A stretch of DNA of 64,000 nucleotides from Flavobacterium sp. (GTDB lineage Bacteria > Bacteroidota > Bacteroidia > Flavobacteriales > Flavobacteriaceae): positions 1-64,000 of the forward strand of contig NZ_JAIXSL010000016.1 of NCBI RefSeq assembly GCF_027484705.1, written 5' to 3'. This document shows, piece after piece, positions 1 to 8,970 of this stretch (within the stretch, counting starts at the first letter, position 1; each line of letters starts with the position of its first letter). The translations under genes and the position numbers were made by a program. The notes beneath the pieces were generated by a model. The model was not told the origin of the DNA. It saw only the letters and a program-made list of their open reading frames with translations, and ran no database searches.

Positions 1-110
1 CGACTTAAGGTGGTTATTGCGGCGGGGCTCACCTCTTCCCATCCCGAACAGAGTAGTTAAGCCCGCCTGCGCAGATGGTACTGCAATTTGTGGGAGAGTA
101 TGTCGTCGCC
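1..110 (+). rRNA. rrf: 5S ribosomal RNA (3' end of rRNA operon; 5' boundary at or near window edge)
   Basis: Recognisable Bacteroidota 5S sequence GGTGGTTATTGCGGCGGGGCTCACCTCTTCCCATCCCGAACAG...GGGAGAGTATGTCGTCGCC, followed by a terminator. Confidence 0.93.
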
Positions 111-117
111 TTTTTAA

Positions 118-156
118 GAAAAACCCGTTGTGAAAACAGCGGGTTTTTTGTTTTTA
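118..156 (+). terminator. Rho-independent terminator after 5S rRNA
   Basis: AACCCGTTGT gaaa ACAGCGGGTTTTTTG stem with T-run. Confidence 0.85.
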
Positions 157-188
157 ATAGGTGCGACGCAGTTCGGCTAACGCCTCGG

Positions 189-240
189 GTCGTCGCCTTT
201 TTTAGAAAACCCGTTGTGAAAACAACGGGTTTTTTGTTTT
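189..240 (+). repeat. Second copy of 5S tail plus terminator (tandem duplication of 102-156)
   Basis: GTCGTCGCCTTTTTTAGAAAACCCGTTGTGAAAACAACGGGTTTTTTG nearly identical to 102-154. Confidence 0.85.
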
Positions 241-305
241 AAGAATGTTTTGGGTTTTTTGTAAAATGGAATTACTACTTTTATAAATCCATAACAAACA
301 CTGCC

Positions 306-1004
306 ATGAGAAAATACTACTTCACCATAACCTCAATTTTAGTTTTAACCATCGGGATGAGTTCATGTTCTAACGAAGAAACCAAAACCCAAAACCAAGT
401 AGCTGCAAGACCATCAGTACCGATTTTGGATACTGAAGTAAGAATTGGCAACCAAATCTGGATGGCTAAAAACTTAAACGTAAATAAGTATAGAAATGGT
501 GATCCGATTCCTCAAGTGCAGCAAAGTGAAGCAATCGAATGGGAAACCCTTACGACAGGTGCCTGGTGTTATTGGCGGTCGGGTAATACTATTACTGATG
601 GGCGTATATATGGGAAACTCTATAATTGGTATGCAGTTAATGATCCGAGAGGACTGGCACCTGTTGGTTATCATATTCCTACGGAAGCTGAATGGAATAC
701 GCTGATTGCTTTTTTAGGTGGCGGAAACGTTGCAGGAGGAAAAATTAAAGCGATTTCTCCGTTGTGGAGAACCCCAAATACGGGAGCAACGAATAGTAGT
801 GGGTTTACGGCTCTACCTGGTGGTTTTTGCGATTCTTATACAGGTTCGTTTTATAATATAGGATTTAGTGCCGATTGGTGGAGTTCAACATCGTACGATG
901 CATCTACGGCTTTTCGTTGCGTAATCTACAACTATAGCAGTGCCATAAGCGAAGGAAGCATGGATAAACGTTTTGGAATTTCAGTTCGTTGTATCAAAGA
1001 TTAA
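306..1004 (+). CDS. FISUMP-domain (Fibrobacter succinogenes major paralogous domain) lipoprotein
   Basis: Lipobox ..GMSSCS; VRIGNQIWMAKNLNV...YGKLYNWYAV...GYHIPTEAEW...WWSST pattern. Confidence 0.88.
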   Translation: MRKYYFTITSILVLTIGMSSCSNEETKTQNQVAARPSVPILDTEVRIGNQIWMAKNLNVNKYRNGDPIPQVQQSEAIEWETLTTGAWCYWRSGNTITDGRIYGKLYNWYAVNDPRGLAPVGYHIPTEAEWNTLIAFLGGGNVAGGKIKAISPLWRTPNTGATNSSGFTALPGGFCDSYTGSFYNIGFSADWWSSTSYDASTAFRCVIYNYSSAISEGSMDKRFGISVRCIKD

Positions 1005-1009
1005 ACTGT

Positions 1010-1115
1010 TTCGCGTGAGGGATAGAGTTATTGTCTGAGCTCTTTTTCAGTGACGTGCAACGGCGCTGAAAAAAGCGAGTGCGAAAGCCCGACGGCGCCC
1101 GAAATGCTCTTTTGA
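1010..1115. repeat. Candidate structured intergenic REP-like element (single copy here)
   Basis: GCGTGAGGGATAG...CTTTTTCAG..CTGAAAAAAGCG...GCCCGACGGCGCCCGAAATGC; hairpin TTTTTCAG/CTGAAAAA. Confidence 0.5.
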
Positions 1116-1150
1116 AAAATTAAATATCGTCGCGCCGGCACGCCCAAACA

Positions 1151-1585
1151 TCACTCAATGTCTTTTATAAATTCATCATATTCTAGGTAAAACATCTCTA
1201 GCGCGTGCATTTTTTCAAAGAAGAAATCGTAAATAGCATCCCAATAAACGCGGTTGCTTACAGAGATTCCTAGTTTTTCAACCCATATTTTACTGATGGT
1301 TTTTCCGTTTTCCAATGTGTGGTTCTTTTGGTAGACCAAATCCTTAATGAATTCATCTTCCAGAATATTTTTCAGAGCCACAATCTTGTCAAAATAGGCG
1401 AGGCGTTTGTCTTCATTGCGATGCTCAATGTCAATGCTGACTTGCGCTTTGGTGTTATCGACAAAAAACTTAAAGGAAAAATCCTTGATTTTAGTATCGT
1501 ACAACACCCATTTGCGCGGATATTTCTCAGCGAAAGTGACCCAGAATTCTTGTTTAAGCCGTTGGTTTTCCTGTTTTGAATACAT
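1151..1585 (-). CDS. DUF4268 domain-containing protein
   Basis: ORF; YPRKWVLYDTKIKDFSFKFFVDNTKAQVSIDIEHRN resembles DUF4268. Confidence 0.75.
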   Translation of the reverse strand: MYSKQENQRLKQEFWVTFAEKYPRKWVLYDTKIKDFSFKFFVDNTKAQVSIDIEHRNEDKRLAYFDKIVALKNILEDEFIKDLVYQKNHTLENGKTISKIWVEKLGISVSNRVYWDAIYDFFFEKMHALEMFYLEYDEFIKDIE

Positions 1586-1698
1586 GAATTTTATTGGTTG
1601 CTTTGGTCAATTTTAAGGGAATGCTCCCGATGCGTTTTAATTTTTGTAAATTCGTACGCAACCGAACCGATTCCCAAGCTGCAAAAATACGCTTTGTT

Positions 1699-2337
1699 AT
1701 GGATTTTCAGACCTTTCTTGATTGTATTCCCAAACTCGAACGCGAAATATTGTTGGGCGAAGCGGCGCACGTACTGATGACGCCACCCGAACGCGCCGAT
1801 ATTATGAAGACGCTCGATATTGAAAAAGCCAATCCGCGCAAAGCCGCCGTGATGATGTTGTTTTATCCGCGTAATGAAAAAACGAATATCATCCTGATTT
1901 TGCGCAATTCTTATAAAGGCGTGCATTCCTCCCAAATCGCATTTCCCGGCGGTAAAGTAGAAGAAAGCGATGATTCTTTGATGCACACGGCGCTCAGAGA
2001 AACGCACGAAGAAATCGGAATTGCACCAGAACAAATTACCGTCATCAGACCTTTCAGTGAGGTGTATATTCCGCCGAGTAATTTTATGGTATCGCCTTTT
2101 TTGGGTTACAGCAATGACACGCTGATTTTTAAACCTGATCCATCGGAAGTTGCCGGTATCATTGAGTTTCCGATTGAAAATTTTCTCGATGATACCATTG
2201 TTGTCAACCGTATGATGGAAACCGCTTATTCAAAATCGATTGCGGTTCCGTCATTCAAAATCTACGACCATTATGTTTGGGGCGCTACGGCGATGATGCT
2301 CAGCGAATTGAAAGAAACCCTAAAAAACGTACTTTAG
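1699..2337 (+). CDS. NUDIX hydrolase, CoA pyrophosphatase-like
   Basis: Nudix box FPGGKVEESDDSLMHTALRETHEEIG; internal ATG at 1699 (MDFQTFLDC) preferred over the 1594 start. Confidence 0.88.
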   Translation: MDFQTFLDCIPKLEREILLGEAAHVLMTPPERADIMKTLDIEKANPRKAAVMMLFYPRNEKTNIILILRNSYKGVHSSQIAFPGGKVEESDDSLMHTALRETHEEIGIAPEQITVIRPFSEVYIPPSNFMVSPFLGYSNDTLIFKPDPSEVAGIIEFPIENFLDDTIVVNRMMETAYSKSIAVPSFKIYDHYVWGATAMMLSELKETLKNVL

Positions 2338-2386
2338 AATGCCATCTAATTTGTAAATTAGCCTCCTGTTTTCAAATTTAAGTTAC

Positions 2387-3196
2387 ATGGGGTTATTCAA
2401 AAGAAATCCTTTCGGACATATACTTTTCATCAAAAAATGGCTGATCCGCATTTTCGGCGCCATCACGCACAAACGTTACCGCGGTTTTAATGATTTGCAA
2501 ATTGACGGTTCTGAAATCATCAGGGCTTTACCAGACAGAAACGTGCTTTTCATTTCAAACCATCAGACTTATTTTGCCGATGTCGTGGCGATGTTTCACG
2601 TGTTCAACGCCAGTTTGAGCGGTCGTGAAGACAACATCAAAAACATAGGTTATTTATGGCAGCCCAAAATGAATATCTATTATGTGGCCGCAAGTGAAAC
2701 CATGAAATCGGGTTTACTTCCAAGAATTTTAGCTTATGTTGGGGCAATCTCCGTAGAAAGAACCTGGCGCGCCGGAGGAAAAGATGTCGCAGAGAAACGC
2801 GAAGTCAATCCGAACGATACTGAAAATATCGGTATCGCGCTCGAAGACGGTTGGGTGATTACGTTTCCGCAAGGCACCACCAAATCGTTCAAACCCGTAA
2901 GAAAAGGTACGGCGCACATCATCAAACAATACAAACCTGTGGTCGTTCCGATTGTTATTGACGGTTTCCGCCGTTCGTTTGATAAGAAAGGGTTGAGACT
3001 TAAGAAGAAAGGCATTTTGCAATCCTTCATCATCAAGGAACCGCTACACATTGATTATGAAAACGACACGATCGATCAAATTGTGGAAAAAGTGGAATAT
3101 GCTATAGAACAACATCCGTCATTTTTAAAAGTCATTCCGACAGAAGAAATTGAAGCGCAGGAAGAGCTCAATCAATTGAGGCAGTGGAAAGTTTAA
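2387..3196 (+). CDS. 1-acyl-sn-glycerol-3-phosphate acyltransferase (PlsC family)
   Basis: NHQTYFADV (HxxxxD-type) and FPQGTTKS motifs. Confidence 0.85.
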   Translation: MGLFKRNPFGHILFIKKWLIRIFGAITHKRYRGFNDLQIDGSEIIRALPDRNVLFISNHQTYFADVVAMFHVFNASLSGREDNIKNIGYLWQPKMNIYYVAASETMKSGLLPRILAYVGAISVERTWRAGGKDVAEKREVNPNDTENIGIALEDGWVITFPQGTTKSFKPVRKGTAHIIKQYKPVVVPIVIDGFRRSFDKKGLRLKKKGILQSFIIKEPLHIDYENDTIDQIVEKVEYAIEQHPSFLKVIPTEEIEAQEELNQLRQWKV

Positions 3197-3200
3197 TTTA

Positions 3201-3256
3201 ATTGATAATTGATAATTGATAATTGATAATTGATAATTGATAATTGATAATTGATA
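3201..3256. repeat. Tandem repeat, 8 x ATTGATA (7 bp)
   Basis: Direct reading: eight consecutive perfect ATTGATA units. Confidence 0.97.
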
Positions 3257-3278
3257 ATTTTTTAAAATAGACATCAAA

Positions 3279-3312
3279 AGAAAAAGACGCAATTCTTAAA
3301 CCGCGCCTTTTT
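3279..3312. terminator. Bidirectional terminator between convergent genes
   Basis: AAAAAGACGC...GCGCCTTTTT. Confidence 0.6.
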
Positions 3313-3332
3313 AATTATCAATTATCCATTGT

Positions 3333-3974
3333 TTAAAGCTCAATTTTCTTCAATTCCTTATAATTCGCAAATAATTTCTTGAGTAAAATTCCGTAAAGCA
3401 ATTTATAGAAGAGCCAGAAAACGCCAATGATTACGGCGATAAATACCAGCGAAATAGCAACACAGAAACAAAGGAACACAGACTTGTGTCCTTCGGAAAC
3501 CTGTTGGTTCATCAGCGAAATCATATCCGGATTGTGGTAGAACATCATCACGATTGAAATGACAATCGTCAGCGTCACGATGAATAAATTATACCAGATG
3601 TAATACTGCACCGTGCGACGCGTGCTCAAAATACTTTGCATCAGTTTTCTTGTAGAATCGAGTGTTGAGATCGAGCGGTAGTTTTTATAGAATACATAAA
3701 TAAATCCGACCACAACTACATAATTAAAGACATTCACAATCAGCATGATATCATCAATGCCGTAAGATTCCAATTTGCTTTGGTATTTTTCATCGCTGAA
3801 TAAGACCGAAATGATATTCCAGAACACAAATTCCAGGATGCTGATGATGAGAATCCATTTAACAATCGACGACGATTTCAGGTGCAACATGCCATAAATA
3901 TCCTTCTCCGTCACCTGATCGTACGAACGCTCCTCATTTTTCCAGGCTTTTTTTAGTACATCTAACTCTTCCAT
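3333..3974 (-). CDS. Membrane protein encoded downstream of ECF sigma factor (possible anti-sigma or regulator)
   Basis: 4 bp or so after sigma gene on same strand; several TM segments. Confidence 0.6.
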   Translation of the reverse strand: MEELDVLKKAWKNEERSYDQVTEKDIYGMLHLKSSSIVKWILIISILEFVFWNIISVLFSDEKYQSKLESYGIDDIMLIVNVFNYVVVVGFIYVFYKNYRSISTLDSTRKLMQSILSTRRTVQYYIWYNLFIVTLTIVISIVMMFYHNPDMISLMNQQVSEGHKSVFLCFCVAISLVFIAVIIGVFWLFYKLLYGILLKKLFANYKELKKIEL

Positions 3975-3979
3975 AATCC

Positions 3980-4474
3980 TTAAGGATTTAATATTTTTTT
4001 CAATTTCGTTTTAATTCTGTTCATCTTCACCCGGGCATTCACTTGACTGATTCCTAATGTTTCTGATATTTCTTCGTAATCCTTATCTTCGAGGTACATA
4101 TATACGAGCGCTTTCTCAATATCGTTCAACTGATAGACCGCTTCGTACATCAGTTTGATTTGTTCTTCTTCCTCGTAATTGTATTCTTCCTGTTTGATAA
4201 AGTGGTTGGTCGTGTCGAAAGACGAAGTAGCGATCGATCGCGTGCTCTTTCGATACAAAGTAATAGCCGTATTGAGCGCTACACGGTATGCCCAAGTTGA
4301 GAATTTGCTCTCGCCGCGGAATTTCGGAAACGCCTTCCAAAGCTGGATCGTAATTTCCTGAAACAAGTCTTTATGTGCATCTTCACCAGAAGTATACAAC
4401 CGACAAATCTTGTGGATGATATTCTGGTTTTCCTTCAATTGCTTGACAAAAGACTGCTCTAATTCCTGACTCAT
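3980..4474 (-). CDS. RNA polymerase ECF sigma-70 family factor
   Basis: DLFQEITIQLWKAFPKFRGESKFSTWAYRVALNTAI (region 2) and EISETLGISQVNARVKMNRIKTKLKK (region 4). Confidence 0.92.
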   Translation of the reverse strand: MSQELEQSFVKQLKENQNIIHKICRLYTSGEDAHKDLFQEITIQLWKAFPKFRGESKFSTWAYRVALNTAITLYRKSTRSIATSSFDTTNHFIKQEEYNYEEEEQIKLMYEAVYQLNDIEKALVYMYLEDKDYEEISETLGISQVNARVKMNRIKTKLKKILNP

Positions 4475-4554
4475 AACTGCGTTAGTAAACCGTTCGCGGA
4501 TTTTGTTACAAGGTACTTATTTTTTGTCAGGAGCACAACAGTCCGTTTCGGTTC

Positions 4555-4629
4555 ACGCCTGGACCCGCTATCCGCTAAATCTTTTATGCCGAACCCCGGC
4601 ACAAAAGGATACCGCTGCTATCGGGGCTA
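4555..4629 (+). repeat. 82-nt structured intergenic repeat, copy A
   Basis: CCCGCTATCCGCTAAATCTTTTATGCCGAACCCCGGCACAAAAGGATACCGCTGCTATCGGGGCTA. Confidence 0.85.
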
Positions 4630-4782
4630 ATGGTTGAACAATCATTTCCGAATCACTTTTTCAAAATTTGCGACGGTCAACCATTTTCAAAATTCCCACA
4701 TTCTGCAATACTGGTTTTGATGCCGAATCCAAACGTCGTATCTTAGAGCCAAACAACTTTATTTTCTTAGAACCACAAAAAA

Positions 4783-6084
4783 ATGAACATTCCAAACACT
4801 CAACTCCCAAGAATCGTCATCATAGGCGGAGGATTCGCCGGAATCTCGCTCGCCAAAAAACTCAAAAACAAAAACGTGCAAGTCGTACTCATCGATAAAC
4901 ACAACTACCATACGTTTCAACCTCTGTTATATCAAGTTGCTACCGGTGGGTTAGAAGCGGGTTCCATCGCATATCCCATCCGAAAAATCATTCAGGAATA
5001 TCCGGATTTCTATTTCCGATTGAGCCGCGTCAACGAAATCGATACCCAAAACCAAATTGTAAAATCAGATATAGGAGAACTGCATTACGATTATCTCGTG
5101 CTCGCGAACGGTTCCAAAACCAATTATTTCGGCAACAAGGAAATCGAGCGCAACAGCATGTCGATGAAGACGATCCCGCAATCGCTGAACATCCGCAGCC
5201 TGATTCTCGAAAATTTAGAACAAGCCTTATTGGTCAATGATGAGAACGAACGCAATGCTTATATGAATTTTTGCTTAGTCGGTGGCGGCCCAACAGGCGT
5301 AGAGCTCGCAGGCGCTTTAGCCGAAATGAAAAACGCGATCCTGCAGAAAGATTATCCGGATCTCAACATCGGCAATATGCAAATCAATCTGATTCAAGGT
5401 GATGATAGAATTCTCAATACGATGAGCCAAAACGCCTCTGATGAAGCTGAAAAATTCCTCATCAATCTGGGCGTCAAGGTGCACAAAAACGTACGTGTAT
5501 TGAATTATGACGGAAGAACCATCACAACCAATTCGAACTTAACTTTCGATTCAGCTACAGTCATCTGGACCGCTGGTGTTCAAGGCGCTATGATTCCGGG
5601 AATCAAATCAGAATCTATTGCAAAAGGCAACAGAATCCGTGTCAATGCGTTCAGTCAGGTTTTGGGTTACGACAATATTTTCGCGCTCGGCGATATCGCT
5701 TCGATGGAAACTAAAGAATACCCAAACGGACATCCCATGGTCGCGCAGCCCGCGATGCAACAAGGAAAATTATTAGGCGAAAACCTCCTCAAAAAAATTA
5801 AAAACCAACCAATGAAACCGTTCGAATACCACGACAAAGGTTCGATGGCCACAATCGGTAGAAACAAAGCCGTAGTCGATTTGCCTCACTACAAATTCAG
5901 CGGCGTCTTCGCTTGGTTCGTCTGGATGTTCGTGCATTTGTTTTCTTTAATTGGTTTCAAAAACAAAGCGGTGGTGTTTTTAAACTGGGTCTACAATTAC
6001 ATCATTTTTGACCGTGAAGGCCGATTGATCATCAGACCCTACAAGAAAAAAAGTTTTACCACATTCACCACCGACGAAGTCTAA
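4783..6084 (+). CDS. ndh: NAD(P)/FAD-dependent oxidoreductase, type II NADH dehydrogenase
   Basis: IVIIGGGFAGISLAKKL, VGGGPTGVELAGALAE, FALGDIA motifs; C-terminal hydrophobic anchor. Confidence 0.9.
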   Translation: MNIPNTQLPRIVIIGGGFAGISLAKKLKNKNVQVVLIDKHNYHTFQPLLYQVATGGLEAGSIAYPIRKIIQEYPDFYFRLSRVNEIDTQNQIVKSDIGELHYDYLVLANGSKTNYFGNKEIERNSMSMKTIPQSLNIRSLILENLEQALLVNDENERNAYMNFCLVGGGPTGVELAGALAEMKNAILQKDYPDLNIGNMQINLIQGDDRILNTMSQNASDEAEKFLINLGVKVHKNVRVLNYDGRTITTNSNLTFDSATVIWTAGVQGAMIPGIKSESIAKGNRIRVNAFSQVLGYDNIFALGDIASMETKEYPNGHPMVAQPAMQQGKLLGENLLKKIKNQPMKPFEYHDKGSMATIGRNKAVVDLPHYKFSGVFAWFVWMFVHLFSLIGFKNKAVVFLNWVYNYIIFDREGRLIIRPYKKKSFTTFTTDEV

Positions 6085-6093
6085 AAAACAACC

Positions 6094-6969
6094 ATGAAGC
6101 ACCACCAGAAAACAAAAATAAAAAGGCACATCAAAGACTTTATTCTTATCGTATCCGGAATTTTTTCGGCCGCTTTGGGATTTAAAGGTTTTCTGTTGAC
6201 GAATCATTTCATTGATGGAGGCGCCACAGGAATTTCATTATTGATTTCTGTAATCACGCCCATTCCTTTGTATATGTTGATTGTAGCGATTAATATTCCG
6301 TTTATCATTTTAGGGTACAACATCATTGGTAAAGCTTTCGCCATCAAAACCACACTGGCCATTATAGGTTTGGCTTTGGTCGTGGGCACTGTCACGTTCC
6401 CGAATGTTACCGACGATAATTTATTGGTCGCTGTTTTTGGAGGTTTCTTCCTGGGCGCCGGCATCGGATTATCGGTTCGCGGCGGTGCTGTCATCGATGG
6501 CACGGAAGTTTTAGCGATTTATCTGAGCCGGAAATTCGGAACTACGATTGGCGACATTATTATTGTAATCAATGTGGTGATTTTCTCCGCTGCGGCTTAT
6601 TTTCTGACGATTGAAATCGCACTTTATTCGATGATTACTTATTTGGCCGCTTCCAAAACACTCGACTTCATCATCGACGGCATCGAGGAATATATGGGCG
6701 TCACGATCGTTTCTCCAAAAAGTGAAGCAATCAAGAAACTCATTATTGAAGTGCTCGGCCACGGCGTAACAACCTACAAAGGAAAAAGCGGTTACGGCAA
6801 AAATGGCGAAAGCGGCAATGTTGAAATCGTTTACACCGTCGTAACTCGTTTAGAACTCAACCGACTCAAATCTGAAATCGAAAAGGTCGATGAGCACGCT
6901 TTTGTGATCATCAGCAGCGTGCGTGATACCAAAGGCGGTATGGTGCCCAAACGCGGATTGAAGTATTAA
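6094..6969 (+). CDS. YitT family membrane protein (DUF2179 C-terminus)
   Basis: GFLLTNHFIDGGATGISLLIS; GRGG-like GAGIGLSVRGGAVIDGTEVLAI; C-term YKGKSGYGKNGESGNVEIVYTVVTRLE. Confidence 0.87.
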   Translation: MKHHQKTKIKRHIKDFILIVSGIFSAALGFKGFLLTNHFIDGGATGISLLISVITPIPLYMLIVAINIPFIILGYNIIGKAFAIKTTLAIIGLALVVGTVTFPNVTDDNLLVAVFGGFFLGAGIGLSVRGGAVIDGTEVLAIYLSRKFGTTIGDIIIVINVVIFSAAAYFLTIEIALYSMITYLAASKTLDFIIDGIEEYMGVTIVSPKSEAIKKLIIEVLGHGVTTYKGKSGYGKNGESGNVEIVYTVVTRLELNRLKSEIEKVDEHAFVIISSVRDTKGGMVPKRGLKY

Positions 6970-7010
6970 AAAACACCACACGAATTGCAGATTAATCTGT
7001 GCGGTATTTT

Positions 7011-7703
7011 TTAATTAACGATATGGTACGAAACCAATCGGTTCTCCCAGTATACAGGACTTGAAACATAAGCATTGGTTTTTTTTACCAGTCCAATCTG
7101 TCTTTGATAGTCACTTTCAACAGATTTATTGATGATTGGCATAGTGCCTTCAGGAGAAGTATATTCAAGCACCAAAGGAGAAACTGTATAATTGTTCCCT
7201 TCGACGATGATATTGGTATTAGGATATACGCTGGCGAAATAAGTACCTGATTCTTGAACGACAGTGTTTTGATAGGTTGTATCATCTCCTGGATGTCTCA
7301 TAATGTTGAGCTGACCCGCTGTCGTTGGATCCTCATATAAGAAACCATTAGGGTTACTGCCCACAAGATGCCCGAATTCATCAACCCTCAGGTATTCGTA
7401 GTTGTACTGTGGATTCATGGTTTCTGTCGCATTTCCAATCTTATGGCGTAATTTGGAAAATTCAATTCCCTCAATATTGACGATCGATAGTACTTCAACA
7501 CTGTCGATTTTTCCGGTGAAATTATATTCATCCAGATTATCATAACTATTCTTATATTCTTTATAAACCCATTCATTTCCCACATTCAAATTGAAAAAAG
7601 CAGGTAAAGGTTCAGGTTCCGAATCGGAATTGCTGCTGCACGAACTGGCTGTTAGGGCCATCAAAACTAAAAAAGGCGTGGTTTGTCTGAAGTTGATTTT
7701 CAT
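7011..7703 (-). CDS. Hypothetical lipoprotein
   Basis: Signal peptide and lipobox LTASSCSS. Confidence 0.7.
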   Translation of the reverse strand: MKINFRQTTPFLVLMALTASSCSSNSDSEPEPLPAFFNLNVGNEWVYKEYKNSYDNLDEYNFTGKIDSVEVLSIVNIEGIEFSKLRHKIGNATETMNPQYNYEYLRVDEFGHLVGSNPNGFLYEDPTTAGQLNIMRHPGDDTTYQNTVVQESGTYFASVYPNTNIIVEGNNYTVSPLVLEYTSPEGTMPIINKSVESDYQRQIGLVKKTNAYVSSPVYWENRLVSYHIVN

Positions 7704-7766
7704 TATATTGGGTTTTTAAATTCCTAATACAACGACAATTATAAGTAAGTATTGTTTGGGTTTTAA

Positions 7767-8828
7767 CTATATTGGCTTGCCCTGATAATAATTCACCATC
7801 AGATTCACAAATTTGCTGTAACTGTCCAAGCCGTCTTTTTGTTGGTTGAATTTGAGTAAGTTGTCATAAAAAATCTTGAAACCGGTTTCTATGAAAGTCT
7901 CGTATTGCTTCCAGAAATTTTCACTTTCCTTGTAATTTTTGAGGATGCCGGGATTAACAGTTTTGAGTAACTGTTTTAAAATTTTAGGATTTCTAACTTC
8001 CCAATTGTGCAGGCAATACCGCAACGCAAACGCATAACCCGAATATTGAAAATACGGATCGTCATTTTTGATTGAAGCTAAAAAACCAATAAAGTTGCAT
8101 TCACTTTCACTCGCATAACCCAGTTGGTGTGCCATTTCATGCGTAGCTGTCGTCGGGAAAGTATACATCGGAAGCATGTAATTGACCTGAGCTTCATTCG
8201 TAAACGGATTCAGATAACCCGCAAAACCCATATAAGTCAAAGGCAAACTGATCAGCGATTTCTTGATGCTTTCGTGTTCGTACTTCAAATACGGATATTG
8301 TTGCGCTAAATGACCATAACCATTTAGGTTCATCTGAAAAACTTGTTCCTGCGAATAAGGAAAGTCAATTTTGGTGTTTTTGCTTTTGGCGATTTGAAGT
8401 TGGACGGCGTTGGTTTTGGCAATCAGTTTTGTGGTGAATTTCAATAAATCGGCGTCGGAATATTCCCGTTGGATATTCATCTTATCGAACAAAGGCACGC
8501 GGTAATAATTCGTCGCCCACGAGATATAAAACAAAAAATAAAACACCGAAACGAAACTTAACAATTGCAGGAAGTTGTCTTTTTTATAAAGTTTCCCTGT
8601 TTTTCTCTTGATCCAGAACCATCGCAACAATAAAAAAATGACAATCCCATAAAGGCAATCGCCGACAGAAAACGCAAGGCTTCCCAGACTGATACGCCAG
8701 ATATGTGAAATCCATACATAAAAACCTTTGCTGTAAAACCGCTCGACAAATTCAGGGAAAAACGAAACGACCTGCAAGACAATCACTTGGATTAACAGAA
8801 AAAACGGTAAGATATATTTGCGCCGCAC
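7767..8828 (-). CDS. DUF3810 family membrane protein with HExxH motif
   Basis: N-terminal TM helices; THEMAHQLGYASESECNFIGFLA. Confidence 0.82.
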   Translation of the reverse strand: MRRKYILPFFLLIQVIVLQVVSFFPEFVERFYSKGFYVWISHIWRISLGSLAFSVGDCLYGIVIFLLLRWFWIKRKTGKLYKKDNFLQLLSFVSVFYFLFYISWATNYYRVPLFDKMNIQREYSDADLLKFTTKLIAKTNAVQLQIAKSKNTKIDFPYSQEQVFQMNLNGYGHLAQQYPYLKYEHESIKKSLISLPLTYMGFAGYLNPFTNEAQVNYMLPMYTFPTTATHEMAHQLGYASESECNFIGFLASIKNDDPYFQYSGYAFALRYCLHNWEVRNPKILKQLLKTVNPGILKNYKESENFWKQYETFIETGFKIFYDNLLKFNQQKDGLDSYSKFVNLMVNYYQGKPI

Positions 8829-8921
8829 CCTTTTAATTTTGACTGTAAATATACACGGAAAAGGACATAAATTCTTTAACTTTGGCTTCCTGAATGAAAG
8901 AGTCGTCCTATGAATCGATTC

Positions 8922-8965
8922 AAAACCTCAGTAGCTTAGCACCTTACTAACTCAGAACCTTAAGA
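8922..8965. repeat. Degenerate repeat of CTCAGAACCTTAG type upstream of pepD
   Basis: AACCTCAGTAGCTTAGCACCTTACTAACTCAGAACCTTA; shares 14 nt AACTCAGAACCTTA with 59079. Confidence 0.75.
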
Positions 8966-8970
8966 AAAAA

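Noticed and set aside
3201-3256. CRISPR-like regular repetition
   Set aside because: Contiguous 7-bp tandem units with no unique spacers and no cas genes in the window.
4668-4898. 76-aa plus-strand ORF
   Set aside because: Overlaps the ndh start in another frame; low-complexity basic C-terminus; no homology signal.
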